Positions 8,746-20,958 of a stretch of DNA of 64,000 nucleotides are shown one piece after another. Origin of the DNA: Psoroptes ovis (lineage: Eukaryota > Arthropoda > Arachnida > Sarcoptiformes > Psoroptidae); the NCBI GenBank assembly GCA_002943765.1, contig PQWQ01000012.1, forward strand, positions 744,001-808,000, given 5' to 3'. Within the stretch, counting starts at the first letter, position 1. Each line of letters begins with the position of its first letter. A program made the position numbers and the translations under genes. Under the pieces are notes generated by a model. That model made no database searches, was not told where the DNA came from, and saw only the letters and a list, made by a program, of their open reading frames with translations.

Positions 8746-10999
8746 GTCAATCATCGAATATGAATCAATGAATTTCAAAAACCAAACATGAAAACAATGG
8801 TAATCATAATAATCATTTATTGATAATCATAATCATAATAATGATAACAGTAATAATAACGAATAATAATAATAATTAGAATAATGGTAATAATCATGTG
8901 ATAATAAATATATTTTTATGTTAAAATGATAATAATAATAATAATTGGTGATAACAGGTGATAACAAAGTGATAATAATTATAATAATAATTAAAAATTG
9001 TAATTAAAATTCAATTTAATTGAACAACAACAACAAAACAAAACAAAAAAAAAATGAACAAACCAAAGCTTTAATCAATGAAAAGTAATTACTCGGTAAC
9101 ATTATTCTATAGTAGTATTCTGTTGTATTTAATTGTGTAATAATAATAAATCTATAATCTTTGAATAATTAATTAAATGTAAATATATTTAATCAATCAG
9201 TGGTTTGAAAAATTTGAGAAAATTGAATTTTTAAAAATTATGAAAAAAAAATTTGTACTCAAGTGTGTATTCAAATTGATGATAACAAAAATATTTTCCT
9301 CTGTGTTTTTTTGAATGCTTTTTGGGTGCTTTTTGGTTTTCAATGGTTTTCATGGTTTAATTTGTAATGAAAAATTGCAATTAATCAATTAATTAATCGA
9401 TTAATGTGAAATGGTTTCACAATTATTGTCAATTTTATCGATATTTAATTGTTTTCTGGTCTTGTGATCTCGTAGTAATCTGTGTTGATGTATTTGGTGT
9501 GTACTTTTTATTTGATTTAAATGAATGAGTCATATGAGAGGATAATAATCAGTGATCATTGGTGAATTTGTGAAAGAATTCTGTGGCGATTATGTAAGAA
9601 TTTTTTGTAAAAATATTTTTGTAAGAGTTTTTGGTGTTCAAAGGTTATTCTATTTGTTTTTTAAATGGCAGTCCATTTTTTTTGTTTTTTTATGAATGTA
9701 TTTTTTATATTCGAGATTTTTTTTCGTGAATCTCGAATCAGTATAATAAATTTCTTTGGGCCCTTGAAAATTTACGAGGTTCCAATTTGAAGCCAAAGGT
9801 ACGAATCGCGTATCCGTAATCATTCACCATTCATTCGAAATCATTTGAAATCCACCAAAGGTGCCAAGCTTAATTCATCGATTCCTCATCACTTTCCCGA
9901 TCAATTTGACTAGTTAACCAGCGTATAACCAGTCAACATAGCGCATATAAAACGACCCTCAACCTTTTCGTAGATTATGCCAAAAATTGAAAATTTAACA
10001 AAGAAAATTGTGCAAAAATTAGGGAAAAATTTCGTCGATAGATGATAGGTCATTATTGCTTTTGGAGAAAAAAATTGATTTTCATTGAGTTTTAAGATTA
10101 ATTTTGATTAAATCAAATTTGAATGAATTCGATAAATTTCAGTGCATTAAATATGAATTAATAGCGAATGAATAATGTGAAAAAAATTTGATCAATTTTG
10201 AATTTCGCCCGAATATTATTATTTCATTATTCACAGGGTGTGTGTGCTTAAGATATTTTTGACAGTTTTTATTAATATTTTTCAATTAATACTTCTGATC
10301 TGTGGTAATTTGCATTGATTGCTTCATTCATTATTAAATTGAATTTGAAATTCATGAACAGAATTAGAGCAGAATTCATAATGAATTTAAGTGAGAATTT
10401 AATGAATTTATTGATTCAAGATTGATTGAAGAGATTCAGAGATCGAATCGATCTTGAGTTGATTGATTGATTGATTGATTTTTGTTTAAAATTTATTTGA
10501 TTTATTTGCCGATTATTAGCCCTGTAAATTCATTTAGTGCATATGGTGACCTGAATTTTGCTTGCTTGCACACTGTCAATTGTCAAAATTTGATTTAATT
10601 AAGTTTCATTTTGTTTTAATTTCGGTTTTTCGGTGAATGATTGACGTGTATAGTGATAGATAAACAAACATTTTCCGATAGATTTCTGATAGACTCAATT
10701 TTTTTTTGCGATTTTAATCAATGAAAATGAACGAGAATCATGAAAATAAATGCAGGAAATTGAATGTTTTCAATGATAACAATGATAATGATGACAATGA
10801 TGGCAGATTTCGTGATTGTAAGAAAAACAAATGACGAGGTATATTTTTTTGAAAGTATTTGTTTTTGATGAACGAATGTGTGAGTCGGTGTCTATGTCCT
10901 CTAGGTAATAGGGTTGGTTTGAATCCATATTTTGACAAGTTTGGTTGATTTAGTTGTTGGTTCGATTCGACTGTCTTTGATTATTCATAATTATACGGA

Positions 11000-12316
11000 T
11001 TAATCGAATGATGTTTGCATCAAGATGGTCAGTGCAATAATAAAAATGGTTGATAATAATGAATGAATTGAATTTGAATTATTATGTGAAGCATCAATAT
11101 TACCAGCTCGATCAATATTATTCATTTCTTCGTGTATTTCATTGTCATTATTACGGCCATCATGAGTAATAATACCATGATTATTATGACCATTATTATG
11201 GCCATTATTTGATGATGATTGTGAAAATATTGAATGTTGCTGTTGTTGTTGTTGGCCATAAATCATTTGATTTGTACAACGATATTGATCAAAATATGAT
11301 TCATTGATCAATGGTTCATCTTTAAATTGAAATACACCTTTGAAACGATGTTTATTACGAAATAGCCAAAGTAATTGACATGGATTACGCATTTCTTTTG
11401 GATTTCCATGTAATATTAATTCATGTTTGATTTGTTCCATCAGAATTGGTCGAAATATTTGTGAATCAAAATTGATTAATTTATTCAGATATAAATTTAT
11501 AGTCAATGGACGTTGTGTTGATAAAAATATTCGCCGTTCAATAAAACCAATTTTACAATCAAAATAAATATCTAATGTTTTATTTGTTTGTAAACGAAAA
11601 TGGAATGCATGTTGTTTAATACGACGAATTGATTTTGAAAATCTTATTATTGATAAATTATCTAAATAAAAAAATGCATTATTCTGTATTGTATCGAATG
11701 GTCCATCTAAATTGATTGATTTCAATCGTTTTTGTCTAAATTGATATTCACTTATATTTAATAAACGATTATTACGTAATTCTAATTCTTCAAGATTATC
11801 TAATATATTTAATGATTCAAAAAATTCATCCGAATTTTTACCAGATTGTATGCCAATTTGTTCAATTTTTAATGAACGTAAATATTGTTTTGTATTGTTG
11901 AATGCTAAACGATTTATATATTTTAATTTTGTACAATTACGAATCACAATATGACGAAAATGAAAATCACAGAATACATTTTGATCTAATAATTCTAAAC
12001 GATTATTATTTAATAACAATAATTGATCTAATTCTTTTGTAATATTATCCGAATCGAATAATAATTCAATATTTTTAAATACATTCGTTATGTTTGTAAA
12101 TTGTGAACCATCCAATAATATTGAATCAAAACCATCGATTTGTAAACAAAATGAACCAGATTTTGATGGACATTTACATTCACTGTGATCGGCAATTATC
12201 AATAATATTATTATCAATGATAATATCATCAATCTAACGATGGTGATTGGTTTTGTCGATGTTGATGTTGATGATGATAATTTTTTCGAAATCTTTGACA
12301 TTTTTATTTGATTCAT
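11000..12316 (-). CDS. Secreted/GPI-anchored leucine-rich-repeat protein
   Basis: A single-exon 438-residue protein. After a Ser/Thr/Lys-rich N-terminus, residues about 28-45 are a hydrophobic signal peptide or signal anchor (IVRLMILSLIIILLII), followed by an LRR N-cap with paired Cys (CKCPSKSGSFC). About eight LRR-like units follow, for example LEELELRNNRLLNI and LSIIRFSKSIRRI. Next is a C-cap region with NPCQLLWLF and YRC, then a poly-Gln/Asn/His linker. The C-terminus is a short hydrophobic tail (SLLSTIFIIALTILM) with almost nothing after it, which fits a GPI-anchor signal. Such proteins act outside the cell in adhesion or ligand binding; the partner is unknown. A second Met six codons in (MSKISKK) is an alternative start. 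Confidence 0.72.
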   Translation of the reverse strand: MNQIKMSKISKKLSSSTSTSTKPITIVRLMILSLIIILLIIADHSECKCPSKSGSFCLQIDGFDSILLDGSQFTNITNVFKNIELLFDSDNITKELDQLLLLNNNRLELLDQNVFCDFHFRHIVIRNCTKLKYINRLAFNNTKQYLRSLKIEQIGIQSGKNSDEFFESLNILDNLEELELRNNRLLNISEYQFRQKRLKSINLDGPFDTIQNNAFFYLDNLSIIRFSKSIRRIKQHAFHFRLQTNKTLDIYFDCKIGFIERRIFLSTQRPLTINLYLNKLINFDSQIFRPILMEQIKHELILHGNPKEMRNPCQLLWLFRNKHRFKGVFQFKDEPLINESYFDQYRCTNQMIYGQQQQQQHSIFSQSSSNNGHNNGHNNHGIITHDGRNNDNEIHEEMNNIDRAGNIDASHNNSNSIHSLLSTIFIIALTILMQTSFD

Positions 12317-12319
12317 GAT

Positions 12320-12535
12320 TTACGGAAAATTTACGGATTTTAAATCATTTCTAAATAGGAATTCATCTGGAAAATTAATCTTGGAAAATGATTGAAATGC
12401 ATCTTGCTTTGGTCTTTTTGTTCTTTCACTATAATCATCGTCATTGTTATTATCATCGACATAATGATTGTGTTTTAGCTTCATTTGATGATTAAGCAAA
12501 CAATCGATTGATTGATTGAGAATGAATGAATACAA
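12320..12535 (-). CDS. Possible 71-codon upstream ORF of the LRR gene
   Basis: A minus-strand frame ends in TAA four bases before the ATG of the LRR protein. Its Asp/Asn- and Lys/Arg-rich product resembles nothing I know. It could be a translated upstream ORF in the 5' UTR, an N-terminal exon remnant, or chance. Low confidence. Confidence 0.2.
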   Translation of the reverse strand: MYSFILNQSIDCLLNHQMKLKHNHYVDDNNNDDDYSERTKRPKQDAFQSFSKINFPDEFLFRNDLKSVNFP

Positions 12536-15500
12536 AATTCGCGAACAATTTTTTTTCGATTCAATTAGATGACCTTGTTTGTTAATTTATTGTTTAATTG
12601 AATCAAGAAACAAATGTACAAATAAACAAACAAGAACAACCAAACAAACACTTGTATTAATTATACACAATCAACGAGCAAAATAAACAAATGTGAAATG
12701 AACAAACACTTCAAAAATGAATTGTTTATTTCGGTCATAGGAAAATATTTCATAGAAATGAATTTCCGTTATTATTTTCAGGAAAAATTATTGGATGAAT
12801 GATGCGTTCACGATGCTCGTAAATATGTTTTTGACGTTTTTGGTGAAATACTTAAGATTTGATCAGGATGCTTTTGAATGATTGAAGCACTTTGGCTGGT
12901 ATTTGGGTGCATCGGTTCGATGTTAATTTTTTTTTGTCGCAAGAAGAACACAAATTGTCAATTCAAGATTCCAAGAAATGAACAATTCAATTCAATGAGT
13001 TTTCAGAATGAATCAAGTTTCACTTTGTATTTGAATTTTGAATTACAATTAAACACACAATCAGTGAAGCTGAATGTTTACACATGTCTACATGTTTGAA
13101 TGTATCAATTGATGCTAAATTGATGCTGAATGTTTTGCTTGTTTGTTTGTTGTTTGATTGATTGAATAAATCAAACAAAAAATGTTTTACAATGAATTCA
13201 AATAGAGAGAGAGACAAATTGCTTCTGAAAATGTGGCCAGATTGTGGCAGATGTCCAATAGCACAATATGTTTGTTTAATACATCACGAAGTTTTTTTGT
13301 TGTAAATTGAACCTTTGAAAATTCAATTTTACTCAATACAAGATGTATCGATGTATCATATATTAATGATGATGATGATGATGTCGATGACGATGGTGAT
13401 GGTGGCCGAGTTGGCTTCGAAGAAACTTGAAATCGAATTGAAATGAATTTAGTTGAATTCGATTCAAATGAATTCAATTGAGACAAATATGAAGAAATTA
13501 ACGAAAAACAGAACGAAAAAACTTTTTCAAAATTAAATTTTAATGATACAACAACATTAAACATGTGAATGTATCATTTGACTAAATTGTGTTCATTTCA
13601 ATTGGTTCTTTAATTGTTTTTTTTTCAATTTCGATAACTTTTTTGATAATTATAATCGTTTCAAATTAATGCTGCTGCTGCTGATGATGAATGTCTGAAT
13701 GAATGTTAGGCAATGATCATGGTGAATACTTAACCGAATAGAATGATCGTTAAGCGATTCGTTAATTATACTGATGTATAATGAACATCGTGAATGTTTA
13801 ACACTGTCGATCAAAATGAATTCACTGCGAATACTGGATACAAATACTGGATGAATACACTGGATTCAAACACTTATGGATATCATCATAACCATCATTC
13901 ATTCATTTGTTAATTCATTCACTGGAATAATAATTTATGATTCATTTACTAAATAATGAAGATAATGATTTTCTTTTCATTTTATTATTTATTTCGATGT
14001 TGCTAGATGCTCGATGCTCGATGCTGTGTGAATTTATGCTGATGATAAATGCATCTTCAACAAACATCAACATTAATAACATCAATAAGAAGAAGATGGA
14101 GATGGAAAAGATGAGGAACTTAACTTTTCACTTAATATTATTATTATTATTATTCATCGAATATCATTATTATTATTATTATTGCTGCTGCTGCTGTTGC
14201 AGCTATTATCATTAATAGATTTTGTACATTGAAATAATAATAGTTGTTTCGTTTTAAACATCAATTTTAAATATGAATTTAAATATTATTAAAATATATC
14301 GAAGCTAACAAACAAGCAAACATGAACATTAACATATATAACATAGAACAGACACATACAAACACATGAACACACGCTCAGATACAATGATTATTATATG
14401 ATTGTTTTCAAATAAGAAAATATTAATTCAAATGTCAAATTGTAGCAATTTTTACTTGCTTTTGCAATTCTTAGATTGTCATCATCATCGTTATCATTAG
14501 CATCGTTGTCGTTGTTGTTGCTGTTAAATACGATTGTACAGAATCATTGAATGAATACAGAATGAATACAATAACTGAATATGACAATAACGATGTTGAC
14601 ATCAGAGATAATTGGTAACTTTGTTCTTATATTTATATTGGTATAAAATTGTTTCGAGCTTTGTTATCGCATCTCGTTGATTTTTTTTTGTTCAGTCAAA
14701 TGGTAATAGAATCAATGATAATTACGAAATAGTTGAATCGGTGAATGTAGATTGTGAATCGGTGTTGTACTGGTAAATTGTGAATCGAGATTTAGTTTTT
14801 TTTTTGAAAAATTTGTTTTCTTGAAAATCTTCATTCGTTATTATTATTGAATATTCTTTGTGAATATATTTTACAAGAAACAATTTTTTTTTTCTCTGTC
14901 AAATCAAAGGACAAAAATAGAAAAACATAAAAATCGTATATAGTCTTTCGGATATTCTGTATATTCAATGGTGTTTGATGATACTGATGGTGATGATGAT
15001 GGTAATGGTGTTGGATGGTAATGGTGATCATCATATAGCTTATTATGATGATGCGCAAACGTTGAATAGATATTAAGTATTTCGGATCATGTTCGAATGA
15101 TGCTACCAATGGCTGCATATGTGGCTGAAGAATACGATTCTCTAGTATATTCTTCGACGACCAACAATTTTACCGATGCAGAATACAGAATATTCTATCA
15201 ACAACGATGATACTCATGAGTGAATCGAAGTGAAATGCTTGAATTGCTATGATCTATATATAACACATTCAAAATATGAACGGCGATTTCTTATGGTAGA
15301 ATGGTGTGTGTTGGTGTGTGGGTATGCGCCAAAACAAACGATTATTAATCACATGTAAAATGCATTTTACAGTCTATATATTAGATCGTTGAAGCTACGA
15401 AGTACGCAACAATTTCATGCGGAAATGCGGCCCGAAACTGAATTAGAATTGAATAGTGAATCGACAGATTCTCTCGGCCGATCATTTCTCATTGAAATAT

Positions 15501-16230
15501 AATGGTGATGATTTTGTTTTATTTTTTCTTCGAAAAAAAATTTCAAATCTTAAAGTTGTATTTGATATTTTTCTGGTTTGAATTTCGGCGCATTTTGCGC
15601 CACTCAAAAACAATAACAATAATAATGATAAATTGGAACAGTTAAAGATATTTAAAATTGAATGTTTTTCCACCATTAAAAAAAAAATTAAGCGATTAAA
15701 GTAAAGATCAATCGTTTCTATATACAAACAAACATGGATACATAAGTAATGTATTTGATATTGGAAATGTGTGAAATTCAAACGAAAAAAAATGCATTAA
15801 AATACATTATAATTTAATGTAATATATTCGGGTAGAATCAGGAAGTAAATACCGAGAGTCATAGGGGATAGAGGAACAGGGAAAAGAAAAGCATGCCTGA
15901 AGGCAAATGTAGAAGATATGGAGATATGAATTCATCTGTGTGTGGAGAAGCAAAACATAGCGATAGGCAGTGTGCTAAATAGCTGTATATATGACTTATG
16001 AGTGTCGAAGAGGAAAGGGGTAAGCAAAAAAACTCATGTTTTTGATGTCTTATGGAAGGGTGCACACCCCTCGACCCGTCGCCTACATTTCAATCGATTA
16101 AATTCTTATCATCAAATGAACATTAAACTCTTTTTTACCAGGATGCAAATTTGAAAAATCAAAAATTCAAAGAAACCAAAATGGAAAATTCTGACACGAA
16201 TATTCTCTGACATATATTCTTTGTTGTATT

Positions 16231-16310
16231 TGGCTGTCCGAAAAGTTCATTCCGCTCAATCAATAGAGTTGCTCATGAAAATCGGCCAAAAATTTCCGGA
16301 CAACCTATTA
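16231..16310. mobile_element. Mariner-end hairpin mini-element (copy 2)
   Basis: The arms are ctgtccgaaaagttc and, inverted at the other end, ttccggacaacct, flanking a core with aatagagttgctcatgaaaa. The core is nearly identical to copy 3, about 450 bp downstream. The total length of about 80 bp and the ends match the other family members. Confidence 0.7.
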
Positions 16311-16674
16311 ATATTCAGCCATATATCGACCGTATGTATATTCATCTATGTACCCGTCGGTATCCATCGGTATACGGTAGATACAAGCCGACCAATATAC
16401 CGATACACCGACCGAAATTTTAAATTTTTATATATCAATGATCGGGTATTTCTGCTTTGTTCTTTGTTTGTTCCACGATAGTGTCATATACAAATATCCA
16501 TGTCTACATACAGACATGTCTATGTATGTATCGGTATTAACATTACATACAGCAATATATGTCATAAATACCTTCATCATTTGGAGGAATTAAAAAATTG
16601 TTCCATTTTTTCATTTTTAAATAGAAAAATATGTAAAATTCAAAATAATCTCGTTGATATATTTGGCCATAATA

Positions 16675-16754
16675 TTAAGTTGTCCGAAAAGTTCATTCTG
16701 CTCAATCAATAGAGTTGCTCATGAAAATCGTTCAGAACTTTCCGGACAACCTAA
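16675..16754. mobile_element. Mariner-end hairpin mini-element (copy 3)
   Basis: Starts taagttgtccgaaaagttc and ends ctttccggacaacctaa. The interior differs from copy 2 at only a handful of bases, so the two are recent relatives. TA-containing ends agree with Tc1/mariner target-site behaviour. Confidence 0.75.
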
Positions 16755-17681
16755 TACTTTTATATTCTGTATTTGAAATTCTTGTATTCATTAATTCTCT
16801 CTGTATTCTGTGTATTGGGCCCGATTCATTCGTTTATTCATTCATTTGTTCATTTATTTATTTATCAGTTTCTATATTTATCTGCTGTTTCAAATCATTT
16901 GCTCTGCAATCATCGATATCAATAATAATGACAATCATTCATCGATAATAATAATAATTTAAACAAAAAGGAAACGAAAAATTTAATGATAATTGATGGA
17001 ATTATTCGTTTGCAATTCATTCATTTCATTTATTTATTGACATTCATTACGTCTTTGTGTCATATCTTTCTATGTCATTAGACAATTATTAATTATTTAT
17101 TTTCATTTATTTATTATTTTGAATTAATTGGATATTTTTCGATCATAATTCTTCATTCGTTGATGATGATTTCCCGTTCACTATTTTTGTACAAAAAATT
17201 GTCACAATGAAATTCGATATGAGGTGGATATGATTGAATGGTACCTTTTCGTAACTTACCAAATCAAAGAAATTGAATTCATTTTGTTTGAATAAAGAGC
17301 AAAATACAAATCAATCAATCAATACAAAATGGTCGATTGATTGATTTGGATCGAAATGGACAATTGATCGAATTGACAAATCAATTCCGACTTCCGAGCA
17401 TTCGATTGAACATTCAATGCAAATGTTGCTGTTGTTGCCATATTTTTGACATTGTTTGATTGTTTGTTGTTCAATGAATGAAACATATTCAATGAATATT
17501 TTCGAGGAAAAAATGGCCGAAAACTTTGATTTTTACCAAATTGTGAATTGATCAGCCATTTTTCGTTTTTGGTGAATCATGATTTCCATCATGATGATTT
17601 GATTTGAATCATGATGATTCAATTCAATATGAATTCATTTCCTTTGATCAATACGGAACAACTTTTTACCTTTCAAATATT

Positions 17682-17703
17682 TTGGCCCATTTTCAATGGG
17701 CCA
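17682..17703. repeat. Short GC-rich hairpin TGGCCCAT...ATGGGCCA
   Basis: Eight-base perfect arms around a five-base loop (tttca). A related hairpin (GGCCCA...TGGGCC) lies at about 19785-19803 on the other side of the reductase-like gene. Confidence 0.5.
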
Positions 17704-18057
17704 ATTTTTTGCTTTTGCAGCGAAAAATTTTCAATTATCAAAAGTAAATCAATGTTCAATCAGTTTGAAGAATGATATGGCAGGAATGTTTGGGCAGAAA
17801 TTGGCCAAAAACGAACAATTTGGATCGATTCGAATTGATTTTAATTAAATTGGATTTAATTTAATTTTGTTTTTGTTGGCGCCAAGAACTTTGATTCGAA
17901 ACTTTGATTCGACACATGTATATAATGGGAAGAAATCAATCATTTTCGATTATTGATTTCAATTTTTATTTGTTGAAGTTGAAGTTTAGACCATTTTGAT
18001 TGAGATAATACCATTCTTTTGATATTAGTATTGTTGTTTTGCAATCAAAGATCTACG

Positions 18058-19277
18058 ATGTCCAATGCCCTAAATTCACCATCACCATCGACTACAGCCT
18101 CAACCACATCACCAACATCGAATACATCGACAACATCCAATTCACCGATAAAAAAAGTGAAAAAAACACGTAGAGGTGGTGCCGATTGTAATACGGCACG
18201 TATCGGTTTCATTGGTGCCGGTAAAATGGCACAATCATTGATACATGCAATGGTATCGAACACTGGTGGCCAAATCGAATCGAAACGTATTTATGTTGCA
18301 GCACCGAGTAAAATGAACACTGATCAATTGGTATCATTATATCCAAATATTCATGTATCAAAACGTAATATCGATATATTTGGCCGATTTGATTGTGATC
18401 TAATATTCATTTGTTGTTCATCGAATGTTATACGGAATTTATATCGTATCGGTACCGAAATACGGCCAGCACCATTAACAACGAATTATATACCAAATAT
18501 GCGACATATGATTTATGTATTTAGTTCAGTATTCGGTTTTAGCATTGAACAAATGAAAAAATGTTTATTAAATCCAGAAACATTGGATCGTTATCGTGCA
18601 AAATTTTATCGTTTTGTATTTACGCCAACATTACAATATGCTATCGGTTGTAATTGTTGTTATTTATATTCGGATGAAAATAATGGTAATAGCAATAACA
18701 ACAATAATAATAGCAATAATAATGTACAACAATTTCCAAATTTAATACAAGAAATTTTACAAAAATTTACTGAAATTGAATTCGTTTCTGAACAAAAACA
18801 AATGGATATCATTTGTACAATTGTTGGTGCTGGATTAGCATTTGTAAGTACTTACTGACAACAACAAGCATCTTGATTATCAAGAATATTCAATTGCTTT
18901 GAAAACTAAATTAGTCAATCAATTTAAGCTTGATTGAATATCTCTGAGAGACTAATCCAATTTAATCTTGTTTGTTTCAATTATAGTGTTATTATTTCAT
19001 TAATTCAATGGTCGATGGTGCCGTTAAACTGGGTATGCCTAGGCACAAAGCTATAAATTTCCTGTCGAAAATATCACAATCAACATCGATGACAATCATT
19101 AAAACTGCTATGACTGCAACAAAATTACAAGAAGAATGTTCAAATCCATCAAGTGGTGCTATTTATGGACAATCGTTATTAGATCAAAAAGAAATATCAT
19201 CAGGTATTGTGCAAGCATTTGATGAATCTTTTCGTCGTTCACAATCATTAGCGAATGGTGGTGGTGGTGGTGAATGA
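18058..19277 (+). CDS. Divergent pyrroline-5-carboxylate reductase-like protein
   Basis: Two exons, 18058-18843 and 18987-19277. The intron of 143 bp has GTAAGT...TTATAG, and the phase is kept. The product is 358 residues. After a Ser/Thr/Pro-rich leader, a Rossmann nucleotide-binding motif appears (RIGFIGAGKMAQSLIHAM, about residue 46), as in P5C reductases, which use NAD(P)H to make proline. The middle has RFVFTPTLQYAIGCNCCYLY, aligning with the family's NTPV...GA segment but altered. An Asn-rich insert follows. The C-terminal dimerisation/active-site region reads NPSSGAIYGQSLLDQ where active enzymes have a TSPGGTT-like loop. Fold assignment is firm; catalytic activity is doubtful because these conserved residues differ. 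The start is ATG 18058; upstream in-frame codons lack ATG. Confidence 0.8.
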
Positions 19278-20133
19278 TTGAAACGAATTGAACCCAAATC
19301 CAATCAATTCAATTGAATTCGATTAATTAATTAATTAATTGAATTTCATTCAATGGAAATGCACTCAAACACATCAACACACACTGACAAAAATAGAATA
19401 AAAATTTATTTCACAATTTTTCATTCATCTATTTGAATAAATTAAATGCAAAATTCGAAGAATAAAATGCGTAATTCAATGTGCAATCACCAAACATTTG
19501 ACATGATTAATTCCAATTAAATTCCAAAATGAAAATGAAAAAATAATTAAAAACAAATTTATCCAGGATTTAATCTATTTTTACCATTTTTACCATAATG
19601 TACAATGATTGAAATGTGAATATAGATCCCAGGAAAAACACCTGGATTTCTGAACATTAAATTAAAACTCGATTCATTTTGTCCAATGTTACCGAGGGCC
19701 TAGCTCTTGGCTCTTGGCGCATCGAATATTCCATTTCATTTACATGTACATGGATGTTCTATATTTCTTATCACGAAATAATAAGGCCCAATTTATGGGC
19801 CAAAAGCCCTGAAACTGATGGCTTTGTTTCGGCCCGAATTCGGTGAAATTATTTTGCCGAAAAAAATGCGAATGAAATGCATTTGAATGGTGACATTATT
19901 TGATTTGAATTGATTTTGAATCAAATTTGAAAACATTCGAATGAATTCAAATCAATTCAAAGTTAATATTGTTTGGCAGGTGACACATTGTTCACCAATG
20001 CAGAATAATTTGAATAATTCAAATTTAATTTGAAAAATTGAAATGAAAACCAAGATCACCATCAATGGACGAAAAATTTTCAGAACCCGAGCATATGGAA
20101 CAATTTTCTCTAAACTTAATATCATCAGTCATA

Positions 20134-20286
20134 TTAAACCCTTTACATTCGATACCGGTACCAGATTTCGGTAATGATTGATATTACAGCGCGCCGAATT
20201 GCCCAATATTTTACAATTGATTCGCAAAAGAAAAAGCCAGCTAACTTGTGCCAGCGGTACCCCCCGTAAAAAGTAAAAGGGTTGAA
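20134..20286. mobile_element. Possible piggyBac-like MITE
   Basis: The left end TTAAACCCTTTACATT and the inverted right end TTCAACCCTTTTACTT are imperfect terminal repeats about 150 bp apart, with inner GGTACC in both arms. TTAA followed by CCCTTT is typical of piggyBac-type ends. There is no coding capacity. The right TTAA is decayed. Confidence 0.45.
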
Positions 20287-20878
20287 CCTTAAAAAAATTT
20301 CAATAATTTTTGATTGAAATAATTCGCCAAAGATTCCGGATATCTGGTCATGTGATTCCGGAAGCACTGAAACTGAATATTAAAAAAAAACTTTGAAACC
20401 TTTGAAAATGACATTTATTTATCCATCAAAGGAATACTGGATCAAACTGAATCATCAAAATCATTCAAAATATTCGATCGAAATTCAATGAATATTCTGA
20501 AATCAATGAAATATATTGAATAATTGAAGATTATAAATCAATATTTTTAATTATAAATCGAATGAAGAATTATTATTTTTTGAACCAGAAAAAAATGAAA
20601 CAATTTTCAATTAAGAAGATTTACTTCGGTGTTGGTGCTGGTGGTGGTGGTGGTGGTGGAGCTGGATCAATATTGACACATATTTATAGTTGATATAAAT
20701 TGATTTCAATGCTTTATAAACCATAATATAAAACAGACACACACACAACACTTGGATTATTTATGTTTCATTCATTGACACATATTCATTGACACATATT
20801 TCACTTCAGCTTTCTGCAGTGAAAATATGTTAATTTTTTTGTTTCATAATAAGAATATAAATACTGATGATCAATATA

Positions 20879-20958
20879 TTAGGTTGTCCGAAAAGTTCTT
20901 ACCGATTTTCTAATGATTTTCTACGATATAATCGGCAAAAACTTTTCGGACAACCTAA
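20879..20958. mobile_element. Mariner-end hairpin mini-element (copy 4, best preserved)
   Basis: An 80-bp palindrome with arms TTAGGTTGTCCGAAAAGTT and its inverse at the right end. Inner arms ACCGATTTT and AATCGG extend the stem. A TA dinucleotide lies at each outer end, as for Tc1/mariner insertions. The reverse complement of the copy at 56035 aligns over the whole length. Confidence 0.85.

Larger units (their letters stand above)
6907..10999. other. Gene-poor 4 kb, low complexity
   Basis: The 3' flank of the Myb/SANT gene holds A/T runs, a (CAT)n tract at 7531-7551 and AAT-rich DNA at 8790-9000. One hairpin mini-element lies at 8507-8585. A GC-richer island at 8652-8745 follows a pyrimidine-AG acceptor-like sequence. 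Apart from that possible exon I see no supported gene. Confidence 0.4.
12536..18057. other. Long AT-rich intergenic region
   Basis: About 5.5 kb with no supportable gene. It holds two near-identical hairpin mini-elements (16231 and 16675), a perfect 18-bp palindrome (15354-15371) and a hairpin of CGGTAT-type repeats around 16350-16420. A GGCCCAT inverted repeat lies at 17682-17703, upstream of the reductase-like gene, and short trinucleotide tracts at 14130-14200. Open frames here are short, repetitive or lack splice context. Confidence 0.45.

Noticed and set aside
10890..10970. tRNA-like TPsiC segment (ggttcgattcg)
   Set aside because: No cloverleaf stems could be assembled around it.
13187..13564. 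125-codon minus-strand frame
   Set aside because: Ser/Phe-rich, no motif, no splice context, composition typical of AT-rich intergenic DNA.
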